Source of the DNA: Roseobacter fucihabitans | GTDB taxonomy: Bacteria > Pseudomonadota > Alphaproteobacteria > Rhodobacterales > Rhodobacteraceae | DNA: 64,000 nt | Assembly (NCBI RefSeq): GCF_014337925.2 | Contig: NZ_CP143423.1 | Coordinates: 2,882,501-2,946,500 of the forward strand | Reading direction: 5' to 3' | Notes under the pieces: model-generated | Database searches by the model: none | The model's input: the letters and a program-made list of their open reading frames with translations, nothing else | Told to the model about the DNA's origin: nothing | Made by a program: the position numbers and the translations under genes | Shown: piece by piece, positions 40,069 to 50,219 of the stretch | Layout of the letters: each line of letters begins with the position of its first letter | How positions within the stretch are numbered: position 1 is the stretch's first letter

Positions 40069-41469
40069 ATGGCCACACAGAAACTCTATGCAGGTGCAAA
40101 ACTGCGCGAGTTGCGTACCAGGCTTGGTCATACGCAAAAGGACTTTGCCGCCAAATTAGGCGTATCGTTACCCTACCTGAACCAGATGGAAAACAACAAC
40201 CGGCCCGTTTCCACGACCGTGGTGCTGGCCTTGGCGCAGGAGTTTGGTCTGGATGTGACCGAGCTGAGCGCGGGTGACAGCGAACGCCTGGTCAGTGACA
40301 TGCGCGAGGCGCTCGCCGACCCGCTTTTCGCCGATACCTTGCCACCGATTGCCGATCTTCGATTGGCCGCCTCCAACGCACCCAGTTTTGCGCATGCTTT
40401 CCTGGAATTGCACCGCAGCTATCGTCAAATGCAGGAACGGCTTGCCTCGCTGGATGAGGCTTTGGGACGCGAAGATGCCCGCGCCACGCCCAGCCCCTGG
40501 GAAGAGGTGCGCGATTTCTTTCACTATTGCGATAATTACATCGACGCCGTGGACCGTGCGGCCGAACATTTTGCCAGTAAGGAAGGCGGCCATCGCAACA
40601 TCAGGGTCGCTGCGGTTTCTGCGCTCGGTAATGCGGGCGTCACCGTGGAGTTTGCGGACACCGACCAGCTGCGTTGCTATGATCCGGCAACCAAATCGCT
40701 GTCCCTGTCGCGCCGCGCGCCACCCGAGACCCAGACCTTTCAATTGCTGTTGCAGGTTGCGTTGGTCAAACAGGACGCGCTGCTGGAAGCCACGCTTGAT
40801 CTGGCGCGGTTCCACACTCTAGAGGCCCGCGCGATTGCCAAGATCGGTTTGGCCAATTACTTCGCGGGTGCCGCGCTGATGCCCTATGACAGCTTTCAAC
40901 AGGAAGCCCGCGCCTGTCGGCACGACGTCGAAGCGCTGGCCGGACACTTTGGGGCCTCCATTGAGCAGGTGGCGCATAGGCTCTCCACGCTGCAACGCCC
41001 CGGTGCCAAGGGGATCCCGTTCTTCTTTGTCCGGGTCGATCAGGCCGGTACGATTACCAAACGCCATTCCGCCACGCGCCTGCAATTTGCGCGATTTGGC
41101 GGGGCCTGCCCGCTCTGGAACGTGCACCGGGCGTTTGAGCTGCCCGGGCGCTTCCTGCGCCAGCTTGCCGAAACCCCCGATGGTGTCCGCTACATCAATC
41201 TGGCGCGTGATGTGTCCAAATCGGCGGGTCGGTTCGGCGCGCCGGTCCGGCGCTATGCGATTGCCTTGGGGTGTGAAATTCGCCATGCGCGCGATCTGGT
41301 TTATGCCGACGGGATGGATCTCAATCGTGACAGTGCCTTTGAGCCGATCGGCATTTCATGTCGGATCTGTGAACGGGCGCGTTGTCATCAGCGCGCAGTG
41401 CCCCCTTTGGAGCGCAAACTGCGGGTTGATCCGAACCTACGCGATGTGCTGCCGTATCAGGTGGATTAA
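40069..41469 (+). CDS. pccR: ScfR-type (PccR) short-chain fatty acyl-CoA-responsive regulator
   Basis: 466 residues. An N-terminal XRE helix-turn-helix (LRELRTRLGHTQKDFAAKLGVSLPYLNQMENNNRPVS) is followed by the long ScfR region. That includes a degenerate peptidase-M78-like segment (LLLQVALVKQDALLEATL...FHTLEARAIAKIGLANYFAGAALMPYDSF) and the Cys-rich C-terminal block (FEPIGISCRICERARCHQRAVPPLERKLRVD). In Rhodobacter sphaeroides PccR activates pccB and other propionyl-CoA genes; here those lie 8-17 kb away. TTTGCAAA sites in its leader suggest self-control. Confidence 0.9.
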   Translation: MATQKLYAGAKLRELRTRLGHTQKDFAAKLGVSLPYLNQMENNNRPVSTTVVLALAQEFGLDVTELSAGDSERLVSDMREALADPLFADTLPPIADLRLAASNAPSFAHAFLELHRSYRQMQERLASLDEALGREDARATPSPWEEVRDFFHYCDNYIDAVDRAAEHFASKEGGHRNIRVAAVSALGNAGVTVEFADTDQLRCYDPATKSLSLSRRAPPETQTFQLLLQVALVKQDALLEATLDLARFHTLEARAIAKIGLANYFAGAALMPYDSFQQEARACRHDVEALAGHFGASIEQVAHRLSTLQRPGAKGIPFFFVRVDQAGTITKRHSATRLQFARFGGACPLWNVHRAFELPGRFLRQLAETPDGVRYINLARDVSKSAGRFGAPVRRYAIALGCEIRHARDLVYADGMDLNRDSAFEPIGISCRICERARCHQRAVPPLERKLRVDPNLRDVLPYQVD

Positions 41470-42131
41470 CGTTTTGCCTGCCGCCATCCGGCGCGACGTG
41501 CCTGCTCGGGGGTGCAAAACCAGCGTTCACCGGTCTCGGGTCTGATCCCGGTGCGTTCATAATCCCGCTGACCGGGCATGTGAAAAATCCGAACGCCTTT
41601 GCGTGACACATTGCCCTTGATAGGACAGGCCCGATCCGGCGGGATGCGCCCCACTGCGCGGGTTTGACGAAATTGCGATGGGTTCTGTACATGGCTTGCG
41701 TGCAAGCCGACATCGCGCACCGCCGCCGCCTTTTCCGCCAGAACATAGTCGCGCGCATATTTACGATAGGCAAAGGCCAGCCCGGCGCTCACGATTTCAT
41801 ACCCAATGTCTTGGCCACGCACCTGGCACCGCGCCACGATTCGGTTGTAGCGATCCATTGTTACCGTCTCGCAAGTGGCCTGCCTGCCTTCATAAAGCTG
41901 GCTCACCTGCTCTGTCACCCAGGTCCCGCAGTTCCAGGTCATCCCTTGCTCGGTCCGACAGGTCTGTCGCGCTTCGGGTGCATCGATGCCATGGATGCGG
42001 ACGCGCCTATCCCCGACATCGATCGTATCCCCGTCAATCACGCGCACCACGCCGGACGGATTTGGTGTCGCCAGCGACGCATCGGGCAATGTCACAGCAC
42101 CCAGGATCAAACAAAATAAAAAACCACGCAT
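41466..42131 (-). CDS. Secreted thermonuclease-family (SNase-like) protein
   Basis: 221 residues with a signal peptide (MRGFLFCLILGAVTLPDASLA). The SNase fold is seen as VVRVIDGDTIDVGDRRVRIHGIDAPEARQTC (Asp ligands and the catalytic-type Arg), ATCETVTMDRYNRIVARCQVRGQDIGYEIVSAGLAFAYRKYARDYVLAEKAA. The C-terminal ~65 residues (ACPIKGNVSRKGVRIFHMPGQRDYERTGIRPETGERWFCTPEQARRAGWR) form a separate conserved tail with an H-x-P-G...Y pattern and one Cys. Its stop overlaps that of convergent pccR by four bases. Confidence 0.87.
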   Translation of the reverse strand: MRGFLFCLILGAVTLPDASLATPNPSGVVRVIDGDTIDVGDRRVRIHGIDAPEARQTCRTEQGMTWNCGTWVTEQVSQLYEGRQATCETVTMDRYNRIVARCQVRGQDIGYEIVSAGLAFAYRKYARDYVLAEKAAAVRDVGLHASHVQNPSQFRQTRAVGRIPPDRACPIKGNVSRKGVRIFHMPGQRDYERTGIRPETGERWFCTPEQARRAGWRQAKR

Positions 42132-42186
42132 AGGATGGATATGCCCACGACCTAACCGCGAAACAAGACAAATCCATTAACCTAGG

Positions 42187-42202
42187 TTAATTGACGGTTA
42201 AC
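42187..42202. promoter_or_regulatory. CtrA-like box TTAA-N7-TTAAC
   Basis: TTAA, seven bases, then TTAAC, overlapping the betA stop and lying 56 bases upstream of the nuclease start at 42131. It matches the alphaproteobacterial CtrA consensus; a 14-bp palindrome TTAACCTAGGTTAA (42177-42190) overlaps it. Functional status unknown. Confidence 0.4.
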
Positions 42203-43859
42203 GCTGGGAGGTTTCCCAATCCGGATGCAGCCAGGGCGCATCATTGGAGCGTGCCAGCGGATCGCGTCCCAACAGGTGATCGGATATTTTTTCACCCACC
42301 ATGATAGAAGGCGCATTGAGGTTGCCATTCGTGATCCGCGGAAAAATGCTGCTGTCAGCCACGCGCAGCCCGTCGACCCCGATCACGCGGGCTTGCGGGT
42401 CCACGACGGCACCCGCATCATCCAGGTGCCCCATCCGGCAGGTGCCGCAGGGGTGATAGGCGCTTTCGGCGTGTTCGCGGATGAAATCATCCAGCGCGTC
42501 ATCCGATTGCACCGACGCACCCGGTTGTATTTCACTTTTGACAAAAGGCTTGAACGCCTCCTGCGCAAAAATCTCGCGGGTCAGGCGGATGCAGCGCCGG
42601 AAATCCGTCCAATCCTGATCGCTCGACATATAGTTGAAAAAGATGCGCGGTGCCTCCGCCGGATCAGCCGATGCAAGCGTGACGGCCCCGCGCGAGGGGG
42701 AGCGCATCGGCCCGACATGAGCCTGAAACCCATGACCTTCCGCCGCGACCTGACCATCATATCGCACGGCAATCGGCAGGAAATGATATTGGATGTCCGG
42801 GTAGGGCACACCGGCTTGCGAGCGAATGAAGGCGCTGCTTTCAAACTGATTGGACGCGCCCATGCCGGTCTTGGTGAACAACCATTGCGCCCCGATCAAG
42901 GCCTTTGAAATCGGGTTCCAGTGTTTGTAAAGCGTGATCGGCTGGCTGGAGGCCATCTGAATATAGAGCTCCAGATGATCCTGAAGGTTCTGCCCGACCC
43001 CCGCGCGATCCGCGACAACGTCAATACCATGCTCGGCCAGATGCGCGCCCGGACCGATCCCCGACAACATCAGCAACTTGGGCGAATTGATCGAAGAGGC
43101 CGCCAAAACCACCTCGCGGTTCGCTTTGATTACTTCCAAACCGCCACCACGCCGGATTTCGACACCCCTCGCGCGCCCGTCCTCAATGATGACACGCTGC
43201 GCCAACCCATTGACCAGCGTGCAGTTCTGATACTTCAAAGCCGGGCGCAGATAAGCATTGGCCGCCGACCAGCGCCGCCCCTGCCAGACCGTCTGCTCCA
43301 TCGGCCCGAACCCTTCCTGTTTCTGGCCGTTGTAATCTTCGGTCGTCTGATACCCCGCCTGCCGTCCGGCCTTAACAAATGCCTCATAGAGCGGGTTCTG
43401 GCGCGGTCCCCGGCTGACATGCAGCGGCCCGTCCGAGCCGCGCCACGCTGGATCCCCGCCATGCCCGTTGTGGTGCCAGCTTTCCATGCGCTTGTAATAG
43501 GGCAAAACATCGCCGTAGCCCCAACCCTGCGCCCCCTGCTCTTCCCAATGATCAAAATCCATCGCATGGCCGCGCACATAAACCATGCCGTTGATGCTGG
43601 AGGAGCCGCCTATCACCTTACCGCGCGGACAAGCCAACCGGCGGTTGTTCAAATGCGGCTCGGGCTCGGAAGAAAACCCCCAGTCATACCGCTTCATATT
43701 CATCGGATAGGAAAGCGCCGCCGGCATCTGGATGAACGGTCCCACATCGCTCCCGCCATGCTCGATGACGATCACCGAGGAGCCGGCCTCCGCCAATCGG
43801 TACGCCATCGCACATCCGGCACTGCCTGCGCCCACAATCACAAAATCCGCTTGCATCAT
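42198..43859 (-). CDS. betA: Choline dehydrogenase
   Basis: 553 residues from the ATG at 43859 with GAGAG just upstream. It is a GMC oxidoreductase: FAD-binding [33 protein letters not shown], the first GMC signature [49 protein letters not shown] and the C-terminal [53 protein letters not shown] with the active-site His/Asn. It oxidises choline to betaine aldehyde at the membrane. Last gene of betI-betC-betB-betA. Confidence 0.95.
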   Translation of the reverse strand: MMQADFVIVGAGSAGCAMAYRLAEAGSSVIVIEHGGSDVGPFIQMPAALSYPMNMKRYDWGFSSEPEPHLNNRRLACPRGKVIGGSSSINGMVYVRGHAMDFDHWEEQGAQGWGYGDVLPYYKRMESWHHNGHGGDPAWRGSDGPLHVSRGPRQNPLYEAFVKAGRQAGYQTTEDYNGQKQEGFGPMEQTVWQGRRWSAANAYLRPALKYQNCTLVNGLAQRVIIEDGRARGVEIRRGGGLEVIKANREVVLAASSINSPKLLMLSGIGPGAHLAEHGIDVVADRAGVGQNLQDHLELYIQMASSQPITLYKHWNPISKALIGAQWLFTKTGMGASNQFESSAFIRSQAGVPYPDIQYHFLPIAVRYDGQVAAEGHGFQAHVGPMRSPSRGAVTLASADPAEAPRIFFNYMSSDQDWTDFRRCIRLTREIFAQEAFKPFVKSEIQPGASVQSDDALDDFIREHAESAYHPCGTCRMGHLDDAGAVVDPQARVIGVDGLRVADSSIFPRITNGNLNAPSIMVGEKISDHLLGRDPLARSNDAPWLHPDWETSQR

Positions 43860-43941
43860 ATCTCTCACCTATCCGGATGGCACCGCGCGGCACGCGCATA
43901 AAACATGGCGTGCGCGTCAGCGCTCCTTTGGATCACATCTG

Positions 43942-45399
43942 TTAAAAAGGCGCTTCCAGATCGCCCATGCGCACATAGACCGACTTCAACTGGCTGTAAT
44001 GCGCGATCGCCGCCTTGGAATTCTCACGCCCCACACCGGAGGCTTTGGAGCCCCCAAAGGGGGCCTCGACGGGCGCGTCGTTATAGGTGTTGATATAGCA
44101 GGTCCCCGCCTCAAACCCCGCCGCCACGCGATGCGCACGGCTCAGATCCCGCGTGAAAACACCCGCCGCCAGACCAAATTCCGTGTCATTGGCCCGCGCC
44201 ATCACGTCGGCCTCCTCGGTGAAATCCAGCACCGCCATGACGGGACCGAAAATCTCTTCGCGCGCGATCATCATGTCATCTGTGACGTCGGCAAACACGG
44301 TCGGTTGCAGGAAAAACCCTTCATGATCGACCCGCGCGCCGCCATAGACCAACCGCGCGCCTTCCGCCTTGCCTTTCTCGATATAGCCCAGAACGATATC
44401 CATCTGCCGCTGCGACACCATCGGGCCGAAACTCGTCTCGGGCTGCATCGGATCACCAATCACCGCTCCCGCCAGACGTTCACTCAAGCGCTTCAAAAAC
44501 GCCTCCTTGATATCAGCATGCACAAAAACCCTTGTCCCGTTGGAACAAACCTGACCGGACGAGTAGAAATTCCCCAGAATTGCGCCGCTCACCGCGTTTT
44601 CGATATCCGCATCCTCGAACACGAGGATCGGGGATTTACCGCCCAATTCCATCGTCACGTGCTTGATGCCCGCCGCCGCCGCCGCGTAAACCTTGCGCCC
44701 CGTCGGCACCGATCCGGTGAGCGAGACCTTATCCACGCGTGGGTCGCTGACCAGCGCACCACCCACCTCTCCCATGCCTTGAATGACGTTATAAACGCCC
44801 GCTGGCAGCCCGGCCTCATGCAGGATCTCGGCGATCTTCAGAGCGCAAAGTGGCGTGGTTTCGGAGGGTTTAAACACCATCGTATTCCCGCAGGCCAGCG
44901 CGGGCGCGCCCTTCCAGCAGGCGATTTGTGTCGGGTAATTCCACGCGCCGATCCCGACACAAACACCCAGTGGCTCGCGGCGCGTATAGACCCAATCCTC
45001 GCCCAATTGGATATGCTCACCCGTCAGGGTCGCCGCCATCCCGCCAAAATACTCCAACGCATCCGCCCCGCTCGTGGCATCCGCAACGCTGGTTTCCTGA
45101 TAGGGCTTGCCGGTGTCATAGGTTTCCAGGATGGACAGCTCATGGTTGCGCTCACGTATGATATCCGCAGCGCGGCGCAGGATCCGGCCGCGTTCGGTGC
45201 CACTCATCGCCGCCCATTCAGCCTGTGCGGCGCACGCGCAAGACAAGGCCTGATCAATGATTTCGGGCGTGGCCGCATGGACGGTCGCGATGACCTCGCC
45301 CGTGGCGGGATAGATCACCGGAATGGGCGTGCCGGAGGTGTCTTCGACATAGGCACCATTGATGAAATGGCTTGCGGTGGGTTGTGTTGGATAGGTCAT
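43942..45399 (-). CDS. betB: Betaine aldehyde dehydrogenase
   Basis: 485 residues with GGAGG before the ATG. The ALDH catalytic Glu lies in [18 protein letters not shown] and the catalytic Cys in [17 protein letters not shown]. The NAD site is [28 protein letters not shown] and the C-terminal [14 protein letters not shown] completes the fold. It oxidises betaine aldehyde to glycine betaine, an osmoprotectant. Confidence 0.96.
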   Translation of the reverse strand: MTYPTQPTASHFINGAYVEDTSGTPIPVIYPATGEVIATVHAATPEIIDQALSCACAAQAEWAAMSGTERGRILRRAADIIRERNHELSILETYDTGKPYQETSVADATSGADALEYFGGMAATLTGEHIQLGEDWVYTRREPLGVCVGIGAWNYPTQIACWKGAPALACGNTMVFKPSETTPLCALKIAEILHEAGLPAGVYNVIQGMGEVGGALVSDPRVDKVSLTGSVPTGRKVYAAAAAGIKHVTMELGGKSPILVFEDADIENAVSGAILGNFYSSGQVCSNGTRVFVHADIKEAFLKRLSERLAGAVIGDPMQPETSFGPMVSQRQMDIVLGYIEKGKAEGARLVYGGARVDHEGFFLQPTVFADVTDDMMIAREEIFGPVMAVLDFTEEADVMARANDTEFGLAAGVFTRDLSRAHRVAAGFEAGTCYINTYNDAPVEAPFGGSKASGVGRENSKAAIAHYSQLKSVYVRMGDLEAPF

Positions 45400-45441
45400 A
45401 ATCGCCTCCGGCGGGCATATTTTGGGAACAATGAAGAAGGC

Positions 45442-46950
45442 TCACTCAGCGCGCGGGAAGCGTTTGCTGTCTTCGAGCACGTTGAGGTCCATGTGGTTGC
45501 GCATGTATTGCTCTGAGGCATCACGCAGGGGCTGATAATCCCAAGGGTAGTAGCCGCCCTGTCGTAGCGCATCGTAAACCACCCAGCGGCGCGCCTGGCT
45601 TTTGCGTACATCCGCGTCAAAGGCTTCGAGGTCCCAGCGCGCTTCGGATTTTGCCCTCAGCTGGTTCAGGGTTCCCTGGTGTTCGGCTACATCGGCGAGG
45701 TTGTGCAACTCATGCGGGTCGGCCTCCAGATTAAAGAGTTGATCCGGGTCCAACGCGCATCGGTTGTATTTCCATTTGCCGTAGCGCAGCGACACCATCG
45801 GCGCGTAGGTGGCCTCCGCTGCATATTCCATCGCGACAGGTTCGGTACGCGCGACACCCTGGCCCATCGCCACCAAGGACGTGCCCGTGGTCCATTCGAC
45901 GACCTCCTCCATCGACACACCCGCCAGATCGCAAAGCGTCGGGCAAACGTCGATATTGGAGACCGGTGTGGTGTGCAGGCCCGGCGCCATCTGCGGTGCA
46001 CAGATCATCAGTGGCACGCGCGCAGATCCCTCAAAGAAGGACATCTTGAACCACAAGCCGCGCTCGCCCAGCATGTCCCCGTGATCGGAGACAAAGAGGA
46101 TAATCGCCTCTTGCCGGGTGTCTTCGAGCGTCTGCATTATTTCGCCAACCTTATCGTCCAGATAGCTGATATTTGCGAAAAAGGCCTGCCGGGAACGGCG
46201 GATGTCGGTCTCTGTGATGTCGAAGCTACGCCAGTCATTGGCGTCGAAAATGCGTTTGCTGTGCGGGTCCTGATCGGTGTAGGCGAATGCTGGCACCTCC
46301 GGCAGCAGGTGTTCGCAATCCGCGTAGAGGTCCCAGTATTTCTTGCGCGCGACATAGGGGTCATGCGGATGGGTGAAACTGACCGTCAGGCACCAGGGCC
46401 GTGCATCACCGCCGCGTGACAGATCGTAAAGTTTGCGCGTCGCGTTGAAGGCGACTTCATCGTCATATTCCATCTGGTTGGAAATCTCGGCCACGCCTGC
46501 CCCGGTCACCGAGCCCATATTGTGATACCACCAGTCAATCCGCTCGCCGGGCTTTCGGTAATCCGGCGTCCAGCCGAAATCGGCGGGGTAAATATCGGTG
46601 GTCAGGCGTTCTTCGAACCCGTGCAATTGATCCGGGCCCACAAAATGCATCTTGCCCGACAGGCAGGTCTGATAGCCCGCACGGCGCAGATGATGCGCAT
46701 AGGTCGGAACGGAGGACGGGAATTCGGCGGCATTGTCATAAACGCCGGTGGCCGAAGGCAATTGCCCGGACATGAAAGCCGCACGCCCCGGCGCGCAGAG
46801 CGGCGAGGCGGTATAGGCATTTTTGAACCGGGTGGAGCGTGCCGCCAGTTTCTTGAGGTGGGGCGCGTGCAGCCAATCCGCCGGGCCATCCGGGAACAGC
46901 GTGCCATTCAATTGGTCCACCATCAGGATCAGGATATTGGGACGGCTCAT
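45442..46950 (-). CDS. betC: Choline-sulfatase
   Basis: 502 residues, alkaline-phosphatase fold. NILILMVDQLNG supplies the metal-binding Asp, and ASPLCAPGRAAFMSG contains C-x-P-x-R, whose Cys is converted to formylglycine in active sulfatases. ILFVSDHGDMLGERGLWFKMSFFEGSARVPLMI holds further metal ligands and the substrate His/Lys. It releases choline from choline-O-sulfate. Its ATG overlaps the betI stop by four bases. Confidence 0.95.
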   Translation of the reverse strand: MSRPNILILMVDQLNGTLFPDGPADWLHAPHLKKLAARSTRFKNAYTASPLCAPGRAAFMSGQLPSATGVYDNAAEFPSSVPTYAHHLRRAGYQTCLSGKMHFVGPDQLHGFEERLTTDIYPADFGWTPDYRKPGERIDWWYHNMGSVTGAGVAEISNQMEYDDEVAFNATRKLYDLSRGGDARPWCLTVSFTHPHDPYVARKKYWDLYADCEHLLPEVPAFAYTDQDPHSKRIFDANDWRSFDITETDIRRSRQAFFANISYLDDKVGEIMQTLEDTRQEAIILFVSDHGDMLGERGLWFKMSFFEGSARVPLMICAPQMAPGLHTTPVSNIDVCPTLCDLAGVSMEEVVEWTTGTSLVAMGQGVARTEPVAMEYAAEATYAPMVSLRYGKWKYNRCALDPDQLFNLEADPHELHNLADVAEHQGTLNQLRAKSEARWDLEAFDADVRKSQARRWVVYDALRQGGYYPWDYQPLRDASEQYMRNHMDLNVLEDSKRFPRAE

Positions 46951-47522
46951 CTGCGGCTCTCCAGCAGGATGTTCAGGGTATCAAGGGCGGTGGTGCGTGC
47001 CGCATCGGGTGTTTGGGAGCGCGACAGGGCGGCGCGCAGATAAAGACCGTCGATCAACGCAGCCAGGGTTTCGGCGATGGCTTCGGGTCGGTCCGCCAGA
47101 GGGCGCAGCGCATGGCTGAGATTGGATTTCAGCCGTCGTTGGTACAGCCGTAACAGTCGTAGCATCTCGCGGTTTGTCTGGGCCTGCGCATAAAGCGTCA
47201 TCCAGGCGCTCACGGTATCGGGTGAAAAGCAGGTTGGTGAAAAACTCGCCTCGATCACGGCAACAGCGCGCGCCTTGGGGTGCGTCGCACCCGTCAGGCC
47301 GCGGCGCACTTCGACCCCGAAATCGCGCAGGATCTGGCGCATGGCGGCCAGAAAAATCTGATCCTTGCCGCCGAAATAATGATGCGCCAGTGCCGTGGAC
47401 ATGCCTGCACGTTTGGCGATCTGTCCGACGGTGATATCCATCGACCCCTTGGAGGCCAGTTCCGCGATGGTGGCATCCACCAACTCCGACCGGCGGATCG
47501 GTTCCATTCCGATTTTTGGCAT
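46947..47522 (-). CDS. betI: BetI, TetR-family repressor
   Basis: 191 residues. It starts MPKIGMEPIRRSELVDATIAELASKGSMDITVGQIAKRAGMSTALAHHYFGGKDQIFLAAM, the TetR helix-turn-helix typical of BetI, with a C-terminal ligand domain (RALSRSQTPDAARTTALDTLNILLESR). BetI represses the bet genes and is released by choline. AGGGGAG lies before the ATG, and the operator is 41 bases further up. Confidence 0.95.
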   Translation of the reverse strand: MPKIGMEPIRRSELVDATIAELASKGSMDITVGQIAKRAGMSTALAHHYFGGKDQIFLAAMRQILRDFGVEVRRGLTGATHPKARAVAVIEASFSPTCFSPDTVSAWMTLYAQAQTNREMLRLLRLYQRRLKSNLSHALRPLADRPEAIAETLAALIDGLYLRAALSRSQTPDAARTTALDTLNILLESRR

Positions 47523-47562
47523 ACGACTCCCCTTTTGCGATCAAGGGGGTCAGCTAGCGGGT

Positions 47563-47590
47563 TTTTTATTGATCAGTCAATCAATAAAAA
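47563..47590. promoter_or_regulatory. BetI operator
   Basis: Ten-bp inverted repeat TTTTTATTGA / TCAATAAAAA separated by eight bases. The inner AT-rich TTGA-N8-TCAA pattern resembles known BetI sites. It ends one base before the EamA stop and lies 41 bases upstream of betI, so it controls the leftward bet operon. Confidence 0.8.
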
Positions 47591-48496
47591 TCATACCTTG
47601 GTTTCATGTACCAAGGGGGTGGTCTGGCCCCGTTTCAACACAGCCTCGCGCCAGGTGATGAAAACAACCGAGGCCAGGATCACCACGCCGCCCAAGACCA
47701 CCCAGATATCAACGGCTTCATCAAAGAAGAGATACCCGAGTAAGACTGCCCAGACCAGTTGCGTGAAGGTCACGGGCTGCGTGACAGTCAACGGGGCAGC
47801 GGCAAAGGCCAGTGTCATCGTATAATGCCCCGCCACCGCGAAACAGGCCACGCCGAAGAGTAAAACCAGATCCCCAAAACTCGGCGTCACCCAGACCGCG
47901 ATGGCAAAGGGGGCCAGCACAATTGTGACGAATATCGACAACATCGCCACCACGACGGAGGGTTTGACCTCATCCGCCATGACCTTGGCTGTCAGGTAAG
48001 AGCCGCCAAAAACGACCGCCGCGCCCAGCATGGCCACATGGCCGCTGCTGATTTCGCGAAACCCCGGACGCAGGATGATCAACGCGCCGATCAGCGCCAC
48101 AACCACCGCCAGGATACGGCGAAACGCCAGTTTTTCGCCCAGAAACAGCGCCGCCCCAATGGTCACATAGACCGGTGCGAGGTAATTCATCGCCGTTACG
48201 TCCGCGATGGGGATGCGCACCATCGCGTAAAACCACAGCATCACGCCGCAGCCATGCACAACCCCGCGCAGCGTGAAAAACCCCCATTGCCGCCTTGTCA
48301 GATGCGCCGCGCGCAACGATCCGAGCACCGGGAGCAGAAACACCAGCCCGAGCAGATAGCGCAGAAAAGCCATCTCAACCGGGGGCAAACGCGGCCCGAT
48401 ATATTTCACCAAGGCGGTTACGGCGACGAAACACAGGCCCGTCATCAGCATCCAGAAGATGCCGGCAATCGGGCGGGAAGGCGTGCGGGTGACCAT
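47591..48496 (-). CDS. EamA/DMT family transporter
   Basis: 301 residues with ten membrane helices in two EamA repeats, for example GIFWMLMTGLCFVAVTALVKYIGPRLPPVEMAFLRYLLGLVFLLP and the second repeat HVAMLGAAVVFGGSYLTAKVMADEVKPSVVVAM. It is an inner-membrane metabolite exporter of undetermined substrate. It is upstream of betI on the same strand; the BetI operator between them makes co-control of the two less likely. Confidence 0.9.
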   Translation of the reverse strand: MVTRTPSRPIAGIFWMLMTGLCFVAVTALVKYIGPRLPPVEMAFLRYLLGLVFLLPVLGSLRAAHLTRRQWGFFTLRGVVHGCGVMLWFYAMVRIPIADVTAMNYLAPVYVTIGAALFLGEKLAFRRILAVVVALIGALIILRPGFREISSGHVAMLGAAVVFGGSYLTAKVMADEVKPSVVVAMLSIFVTIVLAPFAIAVWVTPSFGDLVLLFGVACFAVAGHYTMTLAFAAAPLTVTQPVTFTQLVWAVLLGYLFFDEAVDIWVVLGGVVILASVVFITWREAVLKRGQTTPLVHETKV

Positions 48497-48535
48497 ACGC
48501 CATAGACAGCGCGTTTTATGCCGGACCGCAAGGGG

Positions 48536-49135
48536 TCATACCCATAATAACCCCGCGGCGATGGCCCACATCGTCAGCGCGATCAGCCCGTCGAGGATAC
48601 GCCAGCTTACGGGCCGCGCAAACAACGGGGCAAGGATACGCGCACCATACCCGAGGGCGAAAAAGAAGCTGATGCTGGCCAGAACCGCACCTGCGCCAAA
48701 AATATGCCGGTCCTCATATTGCGCGGAAACAGAGCCGATCAACACGAAGGTATCGAGATAAACATGCGGATTCAGCCAGGTCAGCGCCGAAAGCGTCAGC
48801 AGCGTGGGCATGAGGGGCTTGCCGCCCTGCCCCTGCGCGTGCAGGGCATGCCCGCCCACCCAGGCCGCACGCGCATTGCGCCAGCCATACCACAACAGGA
48901 AGGCCGCACCACCGTAGCGCATAACCGCTTCGAACCAGGGCAATTTCTGAGCCAAAGCGCCAAAACCCGCCACACCGCCCATGATCAGAACCGCATCAGA
49001 CAGACCGCAGGTCAGGCAGACCCAAAACACATGTTCACGCCGCAACCCCTGGCGCAGAACAAAGGCGTTTTGCGCACCGATGGCCAGAATGAGCGACAGG
49101 CTCAGCAGAAATCCGGGAAGAAAGGCGTCAAACAT
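48536..49135 (-). CDS. LysE/ArgO family amino-acid exporter
   Basis: 199 residues from the ATG at 49135 (AAGGAACC upstream). Six membrane helices; the family N-terminus LLSLSLILAIGAQNAFVLRQGLRREHVFWVCLTCGLSDAVLI and the conserved TWLNPHVYLDTFVLIG motif are present. LysE/ArgO exports lysine, arginine or toxic analogues such as canavanine. Divergent from a LysG/ArgP-type activator, the classical pairing. Confidence 0.93.
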   Translation of the reverse strand: MFDAFLPGFLLSLSLILAIGAQNAFVLRQGLRREHVFWVCLTCGLSDAVLIMGGVAGFGALAQKLPWFEAVMRYGGAAFLLWYGWRNARAAWVGGHALHAQGQGGKPLMPTLLTLSALTWLNPHVYLDTFVLIGSVSAQYEDRHIFGAGAVLASISFFFALGYGARILAPLFARPVSWRILDGLIALTMWAIAAGLLWV

Positions 49136-49225
49136 GCAGAGGTTCCTTAGTCGTGATCTGCGTTGACTAATTGCCGCTCCCGGATTAATCAAATTAAGAA
49201 AGCTAAGCTGGGTTTAGCCAGATTA

Positions 49226-50131
49226 ATGTCGATTGACCCCCATCAACTGGCCGCGCTCGCGGCAATCGTACGCCATGGCAGCTTTGACGCTGCTGCGGCA
49301 CATCTGCACGTGACCCCTTCGGCAATTTCACAGCGCATCAAGGCTTTGGAAGAACAAATGGGCACGGCTTTGATTTATCGTGCGCACCCCTGCCGCCCCA
49401 CGGCATCCGGGACCAGGCTCGCGCGCCATGCCGATGATGTCGCATTGCTGGAATCGCACGTCCTGAGCGATATCGCCCCCGCTGCGCGAACGTCCGCGCC
49501 CCGCGTCCGGGTCGCTGTAAACGCTGACAGCCTCGCGACATGGTTCATCACTGCGCTGGCCGATGCGCCGGGCATGCTGTTTGAACTGGTGATTGACGAT
49601 CAGGATACCTCCTGGGACTGGCTCTTGCGCGGCGCGGTCAGCGCGGCACTCACCGGACAAGCGACGGCGGTTTCGGGTTGTAATTGCCAGGCGCTGGGGG
49701 CCTTGCGCTACGTGGCGACCGCCAGCCCCGATTTCATGGCGCGTTGGTTCAGTTCGGGCGTCACGGCGGAGCATCTGAAGCATGCGCCACTGCTGACATT
49801 CAACGCCAAGGACCGGCTGCAACACCGCTGGATGACCCAGATCACGGGTGAAAAGCTCTCCCCCCCCGCGCATCAGCTGCGCTCGACACAGGCTTTCATT
49901 GACGCGACCCTTGCGGGGCTGGGATGGGGGCTCAACCCCTTGCCCTTGGTCCAACATCACCTGCAGCGCGGCACACTTGTGCCGGTGATTGACGATGAGC
50001 CATTGGATGTGAGCCTTTATTGGCAAACGAGCCGATTGATGTCCGCCGCATTGGACCCTTTGACGCGGGCCGTAAAAACCGCCGCAAGACAGCATCTTGT
50101 TAACACGCCTCACGCAACTGTGACCCCGTAG
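49226..50131 (+). CDS. LysG/ArgP-type LysR-family activator
   Basis: 301 residues from the ATG at 49226. The N-terminal wHTH is SIDPHQLAALAAIVRHGSFDAAAAHLHVTPSAISQRIKALEEQMGTALIYRAHPCRPTASG, which carries the LysG/ArgP hallmark of Leu-Ile-Tyr-Arg followed by Pro. The C-terminal effector domain follows. Such proteins sense lysine/arginine and activate the divergent exporter gene; the 90-bp gap between them is the expected shared promoter. Confidence 0.92.
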   Translation: MSIDPHQLAALAAIVRHGSFDAAAAHLHVTPSAISQRIKALEEQMGTALIYRAHPCRPTASGTRLARHADDVALLESHVLSDIAPAARTSAPRVRVAVNADSLATWFITALADAPGMLFELVIDDQDTSWDWLLRGAVSAALTGQATAVSGCNCQALGALRYVATASPDFMARWFSSGVTAEHLKHAPLLTFNAKDRLQHRWMTQITGEKLSPPAHQLRSTQAFIDATLAGLGWGLNPLPLVQHHLQRGTLVPVIDDEPLDVSLYWQTSRLMSAALDPLTRAVKTAARQHLVNTPHATVTP

Positions 50132-50219
50132 GATACATCACGGAAATCTGATCCGTGATAATTGGCGTATCCCTATTTGTCCCCCATATAATGAAGAGAG
50201 TAAAAAGGATGCGATTCAA

